Shown here one piece after another: positions 9,405 through 19,358 of a stretch of 64,000 nt of DNA. Numbering within the stretch: position 1 is the first letter of the stretch; each line of letters opens with the position of its first letter. The notes below the pieces were generated by a model. The model worked only from the letters and a program-made list of their open reading frames with translations, was not told where the DNA came from and did no database searches. Source of the DNA: Bacillota bacterium (GTDB lineage: Bacteria; Bacillota; Clostridia; Acetivibrionales; JAMNXU01); assembly GCA_023623175.1 (NCBI GenBank), contig JAMNXU010000030.1, forward strand, positions 1-64,000, read 5' to 3'. The position numbers and the translations under genes were made by a program.

Positions 9405-10778
9405 CTATCTTTTGCCGTAATACTTGTCGAGGTATTCGTCCCTGATACGTTTCAGTTCCGCCCTCGGCAGTATCGCGAGCAGCCTCCATCCGATATCCAG
9501 CGTTGTTTCAATGGACCTGTCTTCATCATATCCCTGGTTCACATATTCCTTTTCAAACGCGTCGGCAAATTTTGCATAGAGCTTGTCAATTTCCGTGAGC
9601 GCCGCTTCCCCGAGGATGACTGCCAGTTCCTTTGCCTCCTTGCCGCGGGCATAGGCCGCAAAAAGCTGGTTCATTGTATCGGCATGGTCTTCGCGCGTCT
9701 TTCCGGCGCCTATACCCTTGTCCTTCAGACGCGAAAGGGAAGGAAGCACGTCAATCGGCGGCTGAATGCCCTTCCTGTGAAGCTCCCTGCTCAGGATTAT
9801 CTGGCCTTCGGTAATATAACCCGTAAGGTCAGGGATCGGGTGGGTCTTGTCGTCCTCGGGCATGGTCAGTATAGGTATAAGTGTTATGCTGCCCTCGCTG
9901 TCCTTCCTTCTGCCGGCCCTTTCGTACATCGTCGCCAGGTCGGTGTACAGGTATCCCGGGTATCCCCTTCTGCCAGGCACTTCCTTGCGTGCCGCGGAAA
10001 CCTCGCGAAGCGCCTCGGCGTAGTTGGTTATATCGGTCAAAATAACAAGTACGTGCATGTTCTTTTCAAAAGCAAGATATTCAGCGGCTGTAAGAGCCAT
10101 ACGCGGTGTAGAAATACGCTCAATGGCGGGGTCATTGGCGAGATTCATGAACAGAACCGCACGGTTGATTGCCCCGGTTCTCCTGAAGTCCGAGATGAAA
10201 TAGTCCGCCTCTTCGAACGTGATTCCAATGGCTGCAAACACAACGGCAAAACGGCTGTCGGTGCCAATAACCTTTGCCTGTCGTGCAATCTGGGCGGCCA
10301 GTTGGGCGTGGGGAAGTCCCGAACCGGAAAATATGGGCAGCTTCTGGCCCCTGACGAGAGTATTAAGACCGTCTATGGCAGAAACTCCTGTCTGGATGAA
10401 TTCCGAGGGATAATTCCTTGCCGCCGGATTCATGGGCATTCCGTTGATATCCAGGCGTTTTTCGGGAATTATTTCAGGACCGCCGTCAGCAGGTCTTCCG
10501 AGGCCGTCAAATACGCGGCCCAGCATGTCCATTGACACGGGAAGCTCAATGCCCCTGCCCAGGAAACGCACCTTGCTTTCAGCCGCATTTATACCTGCAG
10601 AGCTTTCAAACAACTGCACAAGAGCACTGTCCTCATCCACTTCGAGTACCCTGCACCTGCGGATTTCTCCGTTTGCAAGCTCTATTTCGCCCAGTTCTCC
10701 GTACTTGACGCCTTCAACGCGTCTTACAAGCATAAGCGGCCCTGCAACTTCGGTAATGGTCCTGTATTCCTTAAGCAT
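9405..10778 (-). CDS. ntpB: V/A-type ATPase subunit B
   Basis: Non-catalytic nucleotide-binding-fold subunit of the A3B3 head, 457 residues, a normal family length. Recognisable stretches are [15 protein letters not shown] at the start, [39 protein letters not shown] (where a P-loop would be, degenerate as expected for B) and [15 protein letters not shown]. Its start overlaps the end of ntpA by eight bases, implying coupled translation. Confidence 0.95.
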   Translation of the reverse strand: MLKEYRTITEVAGPLMLVRRVEGVKYGELGEIELANGEIRRCRVLEVDEDSALVQLFESSAGINAAESKVRFLGRGIELPVSMDMLGRVFDGLGRPADGGPEIIPEKRLDINGMPMNPAARNYPSEFIQTGVSAIDGLNTLVRGQKLPIFSGSGLPHAQLAAQIARQAKVIGTDSRFAVVFAAIGITFEEADYFISDFRRTGAINRAVLFMNLANDPAIERISTPRMALTAAEYLAFEKNMHVLVILTDITNYAEALREVSAARKEVPGRRGYPGYLYTDLATMYERAGRRKDSEGSITLIPILTMPEDDKTHPIPDLTGYITEGQIILSRELHRKGIQPPIDVLPSLSRLKDKGIGAGKTREDHADTMNQLFAAYARGKEAKELAVILGEAALTEIDKLYAKFADAFEKEYVNQGYDEDRSIETTLDIGWRLLAILPRAELKRIRDEYLDKYYGKR

Positions 10779-12549
10779 CAGCGTCCACCTCCCTGGATAT
10801 CAGCGACTCCACCTGGCGGTCCAGTTCTTTTTCTATCGCCGCATAAACGCTGTCAACCTCTTTTTCGGCAACATACTTCGCCCTTCCTATTTGCTCCCTC
10901 ACGGGCAGCGCAAAGAGTTTTTCCATGTCAGCTCCCTTTTCAAGGGCTTCCCTGCCCTTGTAGTAGAAGGAAAGAATCAGCTTGAGAAGCCTGTACTGTT
11001 TTTTGAGCGATGTATAGGTATCCACGTCGTGGAAAGCATTCTGGTGCAGAAAATCCTCGCGGATGGATCTTGCGGCCTCCAGCGTCAGCCTGTCCGAGGC
11101 AGACAGCGCGTCAACGCCCACGAGCCTTACGATTTCCTGGAGTTCCGATTCTTCCTGCAGCAGGCGCATCGTGTCGCTTCTCAGGTCCACCCAGTCCCTG
11201 GCAATATTAGCTGCAATCCAAGCATCAAGCCTGTCGAGGTACAGTGAATAACTCCTGAGCCAATTTATGGCCGGAAAATGCCTTCTGTACGCAAGGTCCG
11301 CGTCGAGTCCCCAGAAGACCTTGACTATTCTCAGCGTAGCCTGGGTAACCGGCTCTGAAAGGTCGCCGCCGGGAGGTGAAACTGCGCCAATGGCCGTCAG
11401 CGTTCCTTCCCTTCCGTCGGAACCGATGCATATGACCCTGCCGGCTCTTTCATAGAACTGCGCAAGCCTTGAACCAAGGTAAGCTGGATAGCCTTCTTCG
11501 CCGGGCATTTCTTCAAGTCTTCCCGACATTTCCCTCAGGGCTTCCGCCCAACGGGACGTGGAATCGGCCATCAGGGCTACATTATATCCCATATCCCTGA
11601 AATATTCTGCTATCGTGATTCCCGTGTAAATTGATGACTCGCGCGCCGCCACGGGCATATCGGATGTGTTTGCAATTAGAACTGTTCTGTTCATCAGCGA
11701 TTCGCCCGTCCTGGGGTCCTTCAGTTCCGGGAACTCCGTGAGAACATCGGTCATTTCATTTCCGCGTTCACCGGCGCCTATATACACTACGATATCCGCA
11801 TCGGCCCATTTAGCCAGCTGGTGCTGTACAACAGTCTTTCCGCTTCCGAACGGTCCGGGCACTGCAGCCACGCCACCCTTTGCAATCGGGAACAGCGTGT
11901 CAATGACCCTCTGCCCTGTAACAAGCGGAGCCTCGGGCGCCAGCTTTTCCCTGTACGGCCTGCCCCTTCTTACAGGCCATTTTTGCATCATGGCAATATC
12001 TACAACTTCGCCGTTGTCCTTTTTAATCTTTGCAACGGTTTCAGTTATCGTGAATTCGCCCGTGTAAATATCTTCTATTACACCGCTGATACCCGGCGGT
12101 ACCATAATGCGGTGCTCCACCACCGGGGTTTCCTCCACCTTTCCAATGATGTCGCCGCCGGTAACATGGGTGCCCGGTCCAACAACGGGGAGAAACCGCC
12201 ACTTCTTTTCCCGGTCAAGGGAAGGAACTTCTATGCCTCGGGTGATATTGCTTCCGACCATATTCCTTATGGTTTCAAGGGGTCTCTGTATTCCGTCAAA
12301 TATGGTCCCTATCAGCCCGGGGCCAAGCTCGACACTCAGCGGTTCCCCGGTGGAATAAACCGGTTCCCCGGGTCCGAGTCCGGCTGTTTCTTCATATACC
12401 TGGATAGAAGCCCGGTCTTCGTGTATCTCGATTATCTCGCCGATAAGCCTCTGCTCGCTCACGCGGACAACGTCAAACATGTTGGCGTTACGCATGCCCT
12501 TGGCTATAACGAGGGGACCCGAGACCTTGACTATCGTTCCCTGTACCAA
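10771..12549 (-). CDS. ntpA: V/A-type ATPase catalytic subunit A
   Basis: Catalytic subunit that hydrolyses or makes ATP, coupled to ion flow through the I/K membrane part. At 592 residues it has the full length, including the A-specific non-homologous region (about 110-190). Walker A GPFGSGKT is at 232-239 and the catalytic-glutamate stretch [11 protein letters not shown] follows. Later landmarks are [22 protein letters not shown] and [11 protein letters not shown]. It is preceded by ntpG with a 32-base gap and overlaps ntpB. Confidence 0.96.
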   Translation of the reverse strand: MVQGTIVKVSGPLVIAKGMRNANMFDVVRVSEQRLIGEIIEIHEDRASIQVYEETAGLGPGEPVYSTGEPLSVELGPGLIGTIFDGIQRPLETIRNMVGSNITRGIEVPSLDREKKWRFLPVVGPGTHVTGGDIIGKVEETPVVEHRIMVPPGISGVIEDIYTGEFTITETVAKIKKDNGEVVDIAMMQKWPVRRGRPYREKLAPEAPLVTGQRVIDTLFPIAKGGVAAVPGPFGSGKTVVQHQLAKWADADIVVYIGAGERGNEMTDVLTEFPELKDPRTGESLMNRTVLIANTSDMPVAARESSIYTGITIAEYFRDMGYNVALMADSTSRWAEALREMSGRLEEMPGEEGYPAYLGSRLAQFYERAGRVICIGSDGREGTLTAIGAVSPPGGDLSEPVTQATLRIVKVFWGLDADLAYRRHFPAINWLRSYSLYLDRLDAWIAANIARDWVDLRSDTMRLLQEESELQEIVRLVGVDALSASDRLTLEAARSIREDFLHQNAFHDVDTYTSLKKQYRLLKLILSFYYKGREALEKGADMEKLFALPVREQIGRAKYVAEKEVDSVYAAIEKELDRQVESLISREVDADA

Positions 12550-12581
12550 ACCATATCCCTTCCTTCTGCTTCAAAATTTCC

Positions 12582-12911
12582 TCACTTTTCATCCCTGAAA
12601 ATGATATCAGCTCCAACGGCTTTTTCAACGGACTTCCTTACATTGAGCATACCGATGCCGGGATTGCCCCTGATACCCGGTATGAGAATGACAGCGGGAT
12701 GCATTTTTTCGCTGAACTCGTCAATAACATCCATTACAGGAGCCGCGGCCTGTTCCGTAATATATACGACGCCGTATCCTTCCCTGCCGAGCCTTCTTAA
12801 TGTTTCGGCGGTTTCGGAAGGTTCATTGACCGGAAAAACATCAAGCCCCAGCGCCCTGAATCCCAGGATGCTGTCCCTGTCACCTATGACACCAATTCTA
12901 TACATAAGCAT
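12582..12911 (-). CDS. ntpG: V/A-type ATPase subunit F (NtpG)
   Basis: Small stalk subunit that binds subunit D, 109 residues. It starts MLMYRIGVIGDRDSILGF and has the Rossmann-like GFRALGLDVFPV and YGVVYITEQAA strands typical of subunit F. The first two residues lie in the overlap with ntpC (14 bases), so the start at either Met1 or Met3 is possible. Confidence 0.92.
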   Translation of the reverse strand: MLMYRIGVIGDRDSILGFRALGLDVFPVNEPSETAETLRRLGREGYGVVYITEQAAAPVMDVIDEFSEKMHPAVILIPGIRGNPGIGMLNVRKSVEKAVGADIIFRDEK

Positions 12912-13902
12912 CCCTCAACCTTTCCCGTATCATCTCTGCGGGCATGCCGTTGAGCTTGCCCACCATGATAATGCGAAGATTCATTATTTCCGTTTCCTTG
13001 GCCCACAGGTAGGCTATCAGCGGTTCAATTCCGAGTGTCTTGTACTTTGCTTTTTTGATATAAGCCATAAGGTAATTGTCGAGGTATTTCTCGAAATCCG
13101 TAAACTTTCCGCTGCGGTGAAGCAGCTCCAGGGCCTGTTCAACGACCGCGCGGTACGAAGAAAAGCGCAGGCTCCCCGCAAATTCCTCATCGGTGGCTTC
13201 AAAAGCTTCCGTAAATAGCCTGGTATCGAGCTTTCCTCCGGGTATCAGTACGGACTCCAGGAAACTCCTTGTTTTGCCCATTTTCCTGACACGGAAAAAG
13301 GTCTTCAGATTGGACAGGTCAATCAGAAGCTCGATAAGCCCGGTTACAAAATCATTGCGGGCCGTATCCGCCAATTCCTTCATGTGCATGAAGCATGCCC
13401 TGTCGAGCCGGATATCTATCACCTGGGGATCCCTCGTCCTGTAGTACCAGTCAAAAGCGTCCCCGGCGGCCTCCGCCATTTTCGGCGGCAGCGCATCAAG
13501 GTTCTTTGACCGGATGGCATCCCTTAATGCGTCTGCATCAACAGATCCTGTATGGGAAAGCATACCCGCAGGCTCAGTTTTTAATATCTCCGACTTTATA
13601 ATCACTTTTATATTGTGATAATCGTTTTTCAGCAAAAACAGGTTGAAAAACTCAGGCTCAGGAGCGATTTCCCTCAGAAGTTCGTAAAGCTTCCTGTGTT
13701 CATTAAGCAAAATCTTTTCATATTCATAAGCCGGCAGGCCTTCACGCTCAATATCTCCATAACCGGCTTCAACCATGAATTTCAGGGCTTCTTCCGGCGT
13801 CCTGGCGTCAATCATCCGGTCGTACTTTTCCCTGCCCAGGAGCCTCTTTTCAATAGCCCGCACCACGGAAACCGAAAAAGCGTACTGTGTATCAACAGTC
13901 AA
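12898..13902 (-). CDS. ntpC: V/A-type ATPase subunit C
   Basis: Socket subunit that joins the D/F stalk to the K ring, 334 residues. It is an all-helical protein made of three similar bundles. Family signatures are the N-terminal YAFSVSVVRAIEKRLLG, FLLKNDYHNIKVIIK and the C-terminal YIKKAKYKTLGIEPLIAYLWAK (spread over about 285-310). The start overlaps nothing upstream; ntpE ends 57 bases before. Confidence 0.93.
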   Translation of the reverse strand: MTVDTQYAFSVSVVRAIEKRLLGREKYDRMIDARTPEEALKFMVEAGYGDIEREGLPAYEYEKILLNEHRKLYELLREIAPEPEFFNLFLLKNDYHNIKVIIKSEILKTEPAGMLSHTGSVDADALRDAIRSKNLDALPPKMAEAAGDAFDWYYRTRDPQVIDIRLDRACFMHMKELADTARNDFVTGLIELLIDLSNLKTFFRVRKMGKTRSFLESVLIPGGKLDTRLFTEAFEATDEEFAGSLRFSSYRAVVEQALELLHRSGKFTDFEKYLDNYLMAYIKKAKYKTLGIEPLIAYLWAKETEIMNLRIIMVGKLNGMPAEMIRERLRDAYV

Positions 13903-13959
13903 AGGGACACCTCCTTCGCCTGGTATTCCGCCGTATTATTAAAACAATACCCCCCAGGG

Positions 13960-14571
13960 CTATCCAAACAGTATTTTGAGCACATCCTGCTCCAGTTCCT
14001 CTCTGTTCATCTTCAGCAATACTTCAAAAGTATTGTTCAGTTCCACGTCTCCGCGTTTTAGTATAAATCCCCCGGAAAAATTCCCGCTCTCGGGCGACAA
14101 GCGGATATTTGCCGTCTTTCCCGATTGAGCGAGTTTTTTGTTAACGGAGTCCAAAACGCTGTCCAAATTCAGCCTTGCCCTGTCGGAAGCGGAAAACACT
14201 ACTTCTTCCGTGCCGTCCTGCACCGCATTGTATATCATATCGGCAAGCACTCCGGCATAATGCTCCGCAGGCATGGCGGCAAGTTTCCGGAGAGCCCTTT
14301 TGAAAGTCTCCTCAACCAAATCCTGCTTTACTTTCAGGCTTTGCTTCCTGAGCTCAAGTTCGGCCAATGCCAGCACCCTTTTTTCGGCGTTTTCAGCCTC
14401 CACCCGGGCCTTGCCCAGTATCTCCTCGCGTTTCTGGGCCGCCTTGGCTTTCGCGGCCTCCATTATCTCCCCGGCTTCCTTTTCCGCCTGTTTTATGGTG
14501 GCATCGGCCTTCTGCCTGGCCTCCTCAATAATGCGCGCCTTTATCTTTTCCAAACCTTGCATTAGGGGCAC
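13960..14571 (-). CDS. ntpE: V/A-type ATPase subunit E
   Basis: Peripheral-stalk subunit that pairs with subunit H/F (the small coiled-coil gene at the head of the operon), 203 residues. The first 105 residues are a long charged helix rich in Ala/Glu/Lys (ARQKADATIKQAEKEAGEIM). The rest is the globular head that contacts A3B3. The ATG is preceded by AGAGGAGTG. It is 15 bases downstream of ntpK. Confidence 0.92.
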   Translation of the reverse strand: MPLMQGLEKIKARIIEEARQKADATIKQAEKEAGEIMEAAKAKAAQKREEILGKARVEAENAEKRVLALAELELRKQSLKVKQDLVEETFKRALRKLAAMPAEHYAGVLADMIYNAVQDGTEEVVFSASDRARLNLDSVLDSVNKKLAQSGKTANIRLSPESGNFSGGFILKRGDVELNNTFEVLLKMNREELEQDVLKILFG

Positions 14572-14586
14572 TCCTCTTTGTGTATG

Positions 14587-15090
14587 TTAAATCTTTATAC
14601 CGATCATTATCATCAGGACCGAGGCCAACAGCGCAAGAACGGCGTAGGTCTCGACCATTGCCGCAAAAGTAATGGCCTTTGCCAGCTCTTCAGGCTTCTT
14701 GGCTATAATGCTGATTCCGGCAACCGACACACGGCCCTGGAATATGGCTGACAGGTATCCCACTACAATTATTGGCAAAGCCGCGGCTATGAACATAAAT
14801 CCCTGGGCGGTGGTAAGCTCTGCAATTTTTCCCGAGAAAACACCGATTTTGTAGAGAATAAGGAACGAAGTAATAAAACCATAGAGACCCTGGGTTCCTG
14901 GAAGCGCCTGGAGCACGAGGACCTGCGCAAATTTCTCCGGTTCCTCGGAAACCAGCCCTGCAGCCGCTTCACCGGCAAGCCCCACGCCTTTTGCAGAGCC
15001 TATACCCGCTACAAGCGTTGCAAGCGTGGCTGCAACAAATGCCAATACTCTTCCGTCGAACAAAAAGCCGATAAATTCTGCAAATGTCAT
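14587..15090 (-). CDS. ntpK: V/A-type ATPase rotor subunit K with Na+ ligands
   Basis: Membrane rotor proteolipid, 167 residues in two fused hairpins. The start is placed at the ATG ending at 15090: an upstream in-frame ATG lies inside the Shine-Dalgarno AGGAGGAC. Residues matching the Na+ ligands known for Enterococcus hirae NtpK are all present and equally offset: Leu63, Thr66 and Gln67 (in LPGTQGLYG), Gln118 (in FQGRV) and the carboxylate Glu147 (in VETYAVL). Sodium rather than proton coupling is therefore the better inference. As in V-type rotors, only the second hairpin carries the ion-binding Glu. The ATG is one base after the ntpI stop. Confidence 0.94.
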   Translation of the reverse strand: MTFAEFIGFLFDGRVLAFVAATLATLVAGIGSAKGVGLAGEAAAGLVSEEPEKFAQVLVLQALPGTQGLYGFITSFLILYKIGVFSGKIAELTTAQGFMFIAAALPIIVVGYLSAIFQGRVSVAGISIIAKKPEELAKAITFAAMVETYAVLALLASVLMIMIGIKI

Positions 15091-15091
15091 G

Positions 15092-17056
15092 TTAATTGTC
15101 CTCCTCATCCTTAATGTTTGTATATTTGGTTATCCTCTTAAAAGGCTTGAATACCTTGCCTCCGCTTTCATAAAACCTTCCGAAAAACTCCACGTACTGG
15201 AGCCTGCTGGCATGCACATAGGATCCCAGCAGATTTATGGCGAGGTTGAAGGTCTGGCCGACAAGGAAAACTATAAACAGCACTATAAATCCGAATACAG
15301 ACCTGCCCGGAAGCGCTCCCATTATGTTGATGACATTGGCAACAACTCCCGTTGCAAGTCCCAGCGCCAGCAACCTGGAATAAGACAAAACATCGCCGAA
15401 ATATCCGGTTATATTATAAAGGCTCAGGATTCCTGAAAAGAGCTTGGAAAACAAACCCTTCTTGTGCCTTCCCTGGGTAAGCACGAGCATCAATACCCCG
15501 GTCAGTGCCATGTACTTTCCGACCGGACCCACGGCACCTCCCACGGCAAAAAGCACAACTCCTATCAAAACCAGGTACCATGAACCTACGTCGAATATTG
15601 CCGCAAAATATTCGCGCCGCTTGACCAGCATGTATATCTGCGCCGCCATCGCGGTAAACACGTGTACAGCTCCGAAAATCATCGACCACATGAGCATCCT
15701 CATCGGGTCATCGAGCGGAATGAACCACAGAGGAGGGATAGCGGGCGTCTTGTTGAAAAGAATGTCAAAGAAGTTTCCGAACCAGCTTCCGAACATCGCT
15801 CCCCAGAAAAATGTCGATATTCCGCAGTAGAACATGAGCCCGAAAATATCGCGGATGATGCCTTCCGTTTTGTATTTTCTGAGCATAATCGCGCCGGCTA
15901 TGGTCAAAACAATCCCATATCCGGCGTCACCCAGCATAAGGCCAAAAAACATGCAGAAAAACGGCGCCATTACCGCGCTGGGATCAAAGGTCCCCGGCTT
16001 GGGAAGGTTATAGAACCGCGTGATCATTTCAAAGGGTTTAACAAAAGCATTGTTCCTGAGCAGTATCGGATAATCCTCGTCAGGTCGGGGTTCTCTCAGT
16101 TCGACAATGCAGTCCCACTTTTTCTCGAGCTTTGCCTTAACATTCTCGCTCTGGTCCGCGGGAAGCCAGCCCTGCAGGATAAAAGTACTGCTGGTCCTGA
16201 CAATATTGAAAAGGGCCTTCCTTTTTTCTGTTTCAATACTGAAATAATCATAAAGCACTTCAAGGTCATCGGCCAAAGCCGCGATTTCCTGTATCTGCGA
16301 CTCTACAAGCTTTCTCTCGACGTTTAATTCCTCAATGCCTGCCCTGCATCGGGCTATGTTCTCTTCGACCGTTCCCGCCATGCCGCGGAAAATGACCCTT
16401 GAGAAGTCGTATTTTTTCAATATTTCATTAATAACGCCTTCGAGACTTCTGTGATATATTATGTAAAAATATGAGTAATCCTTGTCCTGGCCTATTTTAT
16501 AAAGGCTGCTTTCCGCTGCGTTTTCCATAAGGTCGAGCCTTAGCAGCTCTTCATTGACAGAAGCCGGAAAGGTTCCCGTCACGATAACAGTGGATTTAGT
16601 CCTTGTTTCCTCCAGCGGCAGCGGATAATCGCGCCATGGCCCAAGGGACGCAATATCGCTTTCAAGCCGCGTAACCTCGTTTTTCAGCCTGTTGAGCCGA
16701 TCCACGTATTGGTAAACACGGTCTGCGGCTTCCATGAGCTCCTGCCTTCTGTCAGCAGTTTTGGCCATTTCATCAACACTGACCTGGCGCCTGGGTGCAA
16801 AAAGGCTTTTCTTCTGTTTCACCCTGTACGGGCTGAGAAAATCCAGGGCCCCCCTGATTCGAGCCAGTTCATTCTCCAGCTGGGCCACTTCTTCCTGGTT
16901 GCCGTCTTTCTCCAGGACCGACAGCGTCTCATCGGCGTCCTGCTGCTGCAGGTCAATAATATCCACCACGCCGAATTTCATGAGATCCCTGAGTATCCTG
17001 TCCTTGTCGCTGTTCATGCCTATAAGGGTCAGTCTGCGCATCTCAACTATTGCCAT
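15092..17056 (-). CDS. ntpI: V/A-type ATPase subunit I
   Basis: Membrane stator (a-subunit equivalent) that forms the ion half-channels against the K ring, 654 residues. The N-terminal half (1-320) is a soluble coiled-coil arm beginning MAIVEMRRLTLIGM. The C-terminal half has about seven or eight helices starting near FDPSAVMAPFFCMFFGLMLG. The GYFGDVLSYSRLLALGLATG segment includes the conserved stator Arg. The start overlaps the upstream coiled-coil gene by ten bases. Confidence 0.94.
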   Translation of the reverse strand: MAIVEMRRLTLIGMNSDKDRILRDLMKFGVVDIIDLQQQDADETLSVLEKDGNQEEVAQLENELARIRGALDFLSPYRVKQKKSLFAPRRQVSVDEMAKTADRRQELMEAADRVYQYVDRLNRLKNEVTRLESDIASLGPWRDYPLPLEETRTKSTVIVTGTFPASVNEELLRLDLMENAAESSLYKIGQDKDYSYFYIIYHRSLEGVINEILKKYDFSRVIFRGMAGTVEENIARCRAGIEELNVERKLVESQIQEIAALADDLEVLYDYFSIETEKRKALFNIVRTSSTFILQGWLPADQSENVKAKLEKKWDCIVELREPRPDEDYPILLRNNAFVKPFEMITRFYNLPKPGTFDPSAVMAPFFCMFFGLMLGDAGYGIVLTIAGAIMLRKYKTEGIIRDIFGLMFYCGISTFFWGAMFGSWFGNFFDILFNKTPAIPPLWFIPLDDPMRMLMWSMIFGAVHVFTAMAAQIYMLVKRREYFAAIFDVGSWYLVLIGVVLFAVGGAVGPVGKYMALTGVLMLVLTQGRHKKGLFSKLFSGILSLYNITGYFGDVLSYSRLLALGLATGVVANVINIMGALPGRSVFGFIVLFIVFLVGQTFNLAINLLGSYVHASRLQYVEFFGRFYESGGKVFKPFKRITKYTNIKDEEDN

Positions 17057-17370
17057 TTTGTTTCAAGCAGCCTCCCTATGATTTTGTCCGCCGCAAGATC
17101 CATCCTGGATTCAACATCTGCCCTCAGCTTCCTGAAATCCTCGTTTGCCTTGTCCCACATGGCCTGGACCTGCTGACGGGCCTTTTCTTCCGCCCGGGCA
17201 ATCAATAAGCAAGCTTCCCTTTCGGCATTCTCCGCCTCCTGCTCCAAAAAAGCCCTGGCATTGTCGTTTGCCTCCGCGACAATCCGGTGAGCGTCGGCTA
17301 CGGATTGCCGGATAATCTGTTCCGCTTCCTTTTCCGTATCCTTTATAATATTCAAAACATCAATCGACAC
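17047..17370 (-). CDS. ntpF: V/A-type ATPase peripheral-stalk subunit (NtpF/AhaH-like)
   Basis: First gene of the operon, 107 residues and almost wholly coiled coil (INIIKDTEKEAEQI-like heptads, many Glu/Ala/Arg). By position and shape it is the small stalk partner of subunit E (NtpF in Enterococcus, subunit H in archaea). The order ntpF-I-K-E-C-G-A-B-D equals the E. hirae operon. Sequence alone is weak for such a coil, so the call leans on gene order. Confidence 0.85.
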   Translation of the reverse strand: MSIDVLNIIKDTEKEAEQIIRQSVADAHRIVAEANDNARAFLEQEAENAEREACLLIARAEEKARQQVQAMWDKANEDFRKLRADVESRMDLAADKIIGRLLETKWQ

Positions 17371-17444
17371 TTAATCACCACCCTGAGTGAAAATGCCCTC
17401 CGGGGTTTATATCAGCCCGGTAATATTGTCCCACGCATAAACAT

Positions 17445-17450
17445 ATTATA
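17445..17450 (-). promoter_or_regulatory. possible -10 box of the V-ATPase operon
   Basis: TATAAT on the minus strand, about 75 bases before ntpF. The matching -35 region is poor (TGGCAA at 18 bases), so this is a weak call. Confidence 0.3.
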
Positions 17451-17486
17451 ACAAAAAAAATGCAGCCTTTGCCACATCAAAATATA

Positions 17487-17627
17487 CGGGGACGGGCGGG
17501 ACACGGGGGCGGGACACGGGGACGGTTCTCTTGTCCCACCGGGACACATTGCCTGGGACTTGGGACCTGCTTTTCTAGGCATAAGGGGACGGTTCTTCAG
17601 TCCCACTGGGACAGAAGAACCGTCCCC
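17487..17627. repeat. REP-like GGGGACGGTTCT repeat cluster with perfect palindrome
   Basis: Copies of GGGACACGGGGACGGTTCTC and partial copies occupy 17487-17546. A 43-base inverted pair occupies 17585-17627: GGGGACGGTTCTTC, then GTCCC-ACT-GGGAC, then GAAGAACCGTCCCC. The element lies between leuB and the V-ATPase operon. Related GC-rich palindromes in Firmicutes are thought to be REP-type elements moved by RAYT (Y1) transposases; no such transposase is in this window. It could also help end the leu transcript, although no T-run follows. Confidence 0.85.
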
Positions 17628-17647
17628 GCGTACCCTCGCGTACCTCT

Positions 17648-18736
17648 TTAATTCCCGCGTTCAATTTCCTCGCGGATCAATCTTCCCATTTCGCGCGTTC
17701 CGACATAATTCTCACCGGGAGCCGCTATGTCGGCAGTCCTGTGTCCTTTTTCAAGAACGCTGTTAACGGCTTTCTCTATATCAAGAGCCGCTTCTTCCAT
17801 TCCGAAGGAATACCTGAACATCATGGCCACGGAAAGAATCGTCGCGATGGGATTTGCCCTGTCCTGGCCTGCAATATCGGGAGCCGAACCGTGGATTGGC
17901 TCGTAGAGACCGAGAGTGCCGCTTCCGAGGCTTGCGGAAGGAAGCATTCCTATGGAACCCGTTATCATCGACGCTTCGTCGGAAAGGATGTCTCCGAACA
18001 TGTTTGTAGTGACAACCACGTCAAACTGCTCGGGTCTCCTCACAAGCTGCATGGCTGCATTGTCCACATACATGTGGTTAAGCTCCACGTCGGGATAGTC
18101 TTTTGCCACGCGCACAACAACCTCGCGCCACAGCCTGGAGCTTTCAAGCACGTTGGCCTTGTCAACGGAAGTGAGCTTTTTCTTTCTCTTCAATGCCGCT
18201 TCAAAAGCCAGGCGCGCAATTCTTTCCACTTCAGCTTCGGTATACAACTCGGTGTCATAGGCGGCCTGTCCCCTGTCCTGCGTCTCTTTTCTGCCCCTTT
18301 CTCCGAAATAAATGCCGCCGGTAAGCTCGCGCACAACCATTATGTCAATGCCGTCCTTTACAATATCGGGCCTTAAGGGGGACGCATTTTTCAGCGCGGG
18401 ATAGATCACCGCGGGCCTGAGATTCGCAAAAAGGCCCAAACCCGACCGTATCCCCAGGAGCCCCGCTTCAGGCCGCAGATGTCCCGGCAGCTTATCCCAC
18501 TTTTCGCCTCCCACGGCGCCAAGCAGCACTGCGTCGCTTTGCCTGCAGGTGTTCAGCGTTTTTTCGGGAAGGGGCACTCCAGTAGCGTCTATCGCGCATC
18601 CTCCCAGGAGTTCTTCCGTAATTTCGAATCCGCATCCGTGCTTTTCGCCGACGAGCTTCATAACTTCAACGGCCTGCGAAATGATTTCCGGCCCTATCCC
18701 GTCGCCGGGCAGCACAGTTACTTTGAATTTTTTCAT
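17648..18736 (-). CDS. leuB: 3-isopropylmalate dehydrogenase
   Basis: Oxidises and decarboxylates 3-isopropylmalate to 2-oxoisocaproate with NAD+ in leucine synthesis. The 362-residue protein opens with [13 protein letters not shown], has [14 protein letters not shown] (the substrate-side loop), [21 protein letters not shown], and the NAD-site [20 protein letters not shown]. The length is usual. It is third of leuCDB, 74 bases after leuD, and ends 21 bases before the REP-like palindrome. Confidence 0.96.
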   Translation of the reverse strand: MKKFKVTVLPGDGIGPEIISQAVEVMKLVGEKHGCGFEITEELLGGCAIDATGVPLPEKTLNTCRQSDAVLLGAVGGEKWDKLPGHLRPEAGLLGIRSGLGLFANLRPAVIYPALKNASPLRPDIVKDGIDIMVVRELTGGIYFGERGRKETQDRGQAAYDTELYTEAEVERIARLAFEAALKRKKKLTSVDKANVLESSRLWREVVVRVAKDYPDVELNHMYVDNAAMQLVRRPEQFDVVVTTNMFGDILSDEASMITGSIGMLPSASLGSGTLGLYEPIHGSAPDIAGQDRANPIATILSVAMMFRYSFGMEEAALDIEKAVNSVLEKGHRTADIAAPGENYVGTREMGRLIREEIERGN

Positions 18737-18810
18737 ATCCTATTACCCCATTTCTCCAGATATATCTCTATATCTATATCTTCCAGTCGTTCAAAATCTT
18801 TTGCCGCAAC

Positions 18811-19302
18811 TCATGCCAACTGTTTGCGGATATACCCCACAAGCCCTCCAGCGGCTATTATCTCCTGCATAAATTCAGGGAAAGGCGCGGCAGTGTACTG
18901 CTTTCCCTTTGTGATATTAGTAATGACACCCGTCGTAAAATCAACGCTTACCTCGTCGCCCTCGGAAATGTCACGGGCCGCCTCGGGGCACTCAAGAATG
19001 GGTAAACCTATATTTATCGCATTCCTGAAAAAAATCCTCGCAAAAGTTTCTGCGATTACACAGGAAATGCCCGAGGCCTTTATGGCAATCGGCGCATGTT
19101 CACGGGAGGAACCGCAGCCGAAATTTTTTCCTGCAACCAGTATATCTCCCTTGTTTACCCTGCTCACAAAGGTTTTGTCCAGATCTTCCATGCAATGCCT
19201 GGCAAGCTCCGCCGGGTCCGAGGTATTCAGGTACCTTGCAGGTATGATTACGTCGGTGTCAACGTTATCTCCGTACTTGATCACTTTTCCTTTTACATTC
19301 AT
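18811..19302 (-). CDS. leuD: 3-isopropylmalate dehydratase small subunit
   Basis: Swivel-domain subunit that combines with LeuC to isomerise 2- to 3-isopropylmalate. It has 163 residues from the ATG ending at 19302, which is six bases after GGGAGG; a TTG six bases upstream is less likely. Landmarks are [15 protein letters not shown] and the [11 protein letters not shown] substrate loop. This is the short archaeal/clostridial form (about 165 residues) that pairs with a 420-residue LeuC. Confidence 0.95.
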   Translation of the reverse strand: MNVKGKVIKYGDNVDTDVIIPARYLNTSDPAELARHCMEDLDKTFVSRVNKGDILVAGKNFGCGSSREHAPIAIKASGISCVIAETFARIFFRNAINIGLPILECPEAARDISEGDEVSVDFTTGVITNITKGKQYTAAPFPEFMQEIIAAGGLVGYIRKQLA

Positions 19303-19358
19303 AAGCAACCTCCCTTTCCTGAGACACCATTACTTGGTCAAAAAATGTTTAACGAATT

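Noticed and set aside
11821-13218. 465-codon plus-strand ORF opposite the V-ATPase genes
   Set aside because: Runs across three recognisable minus-strand genes; no domain or ribosome site.
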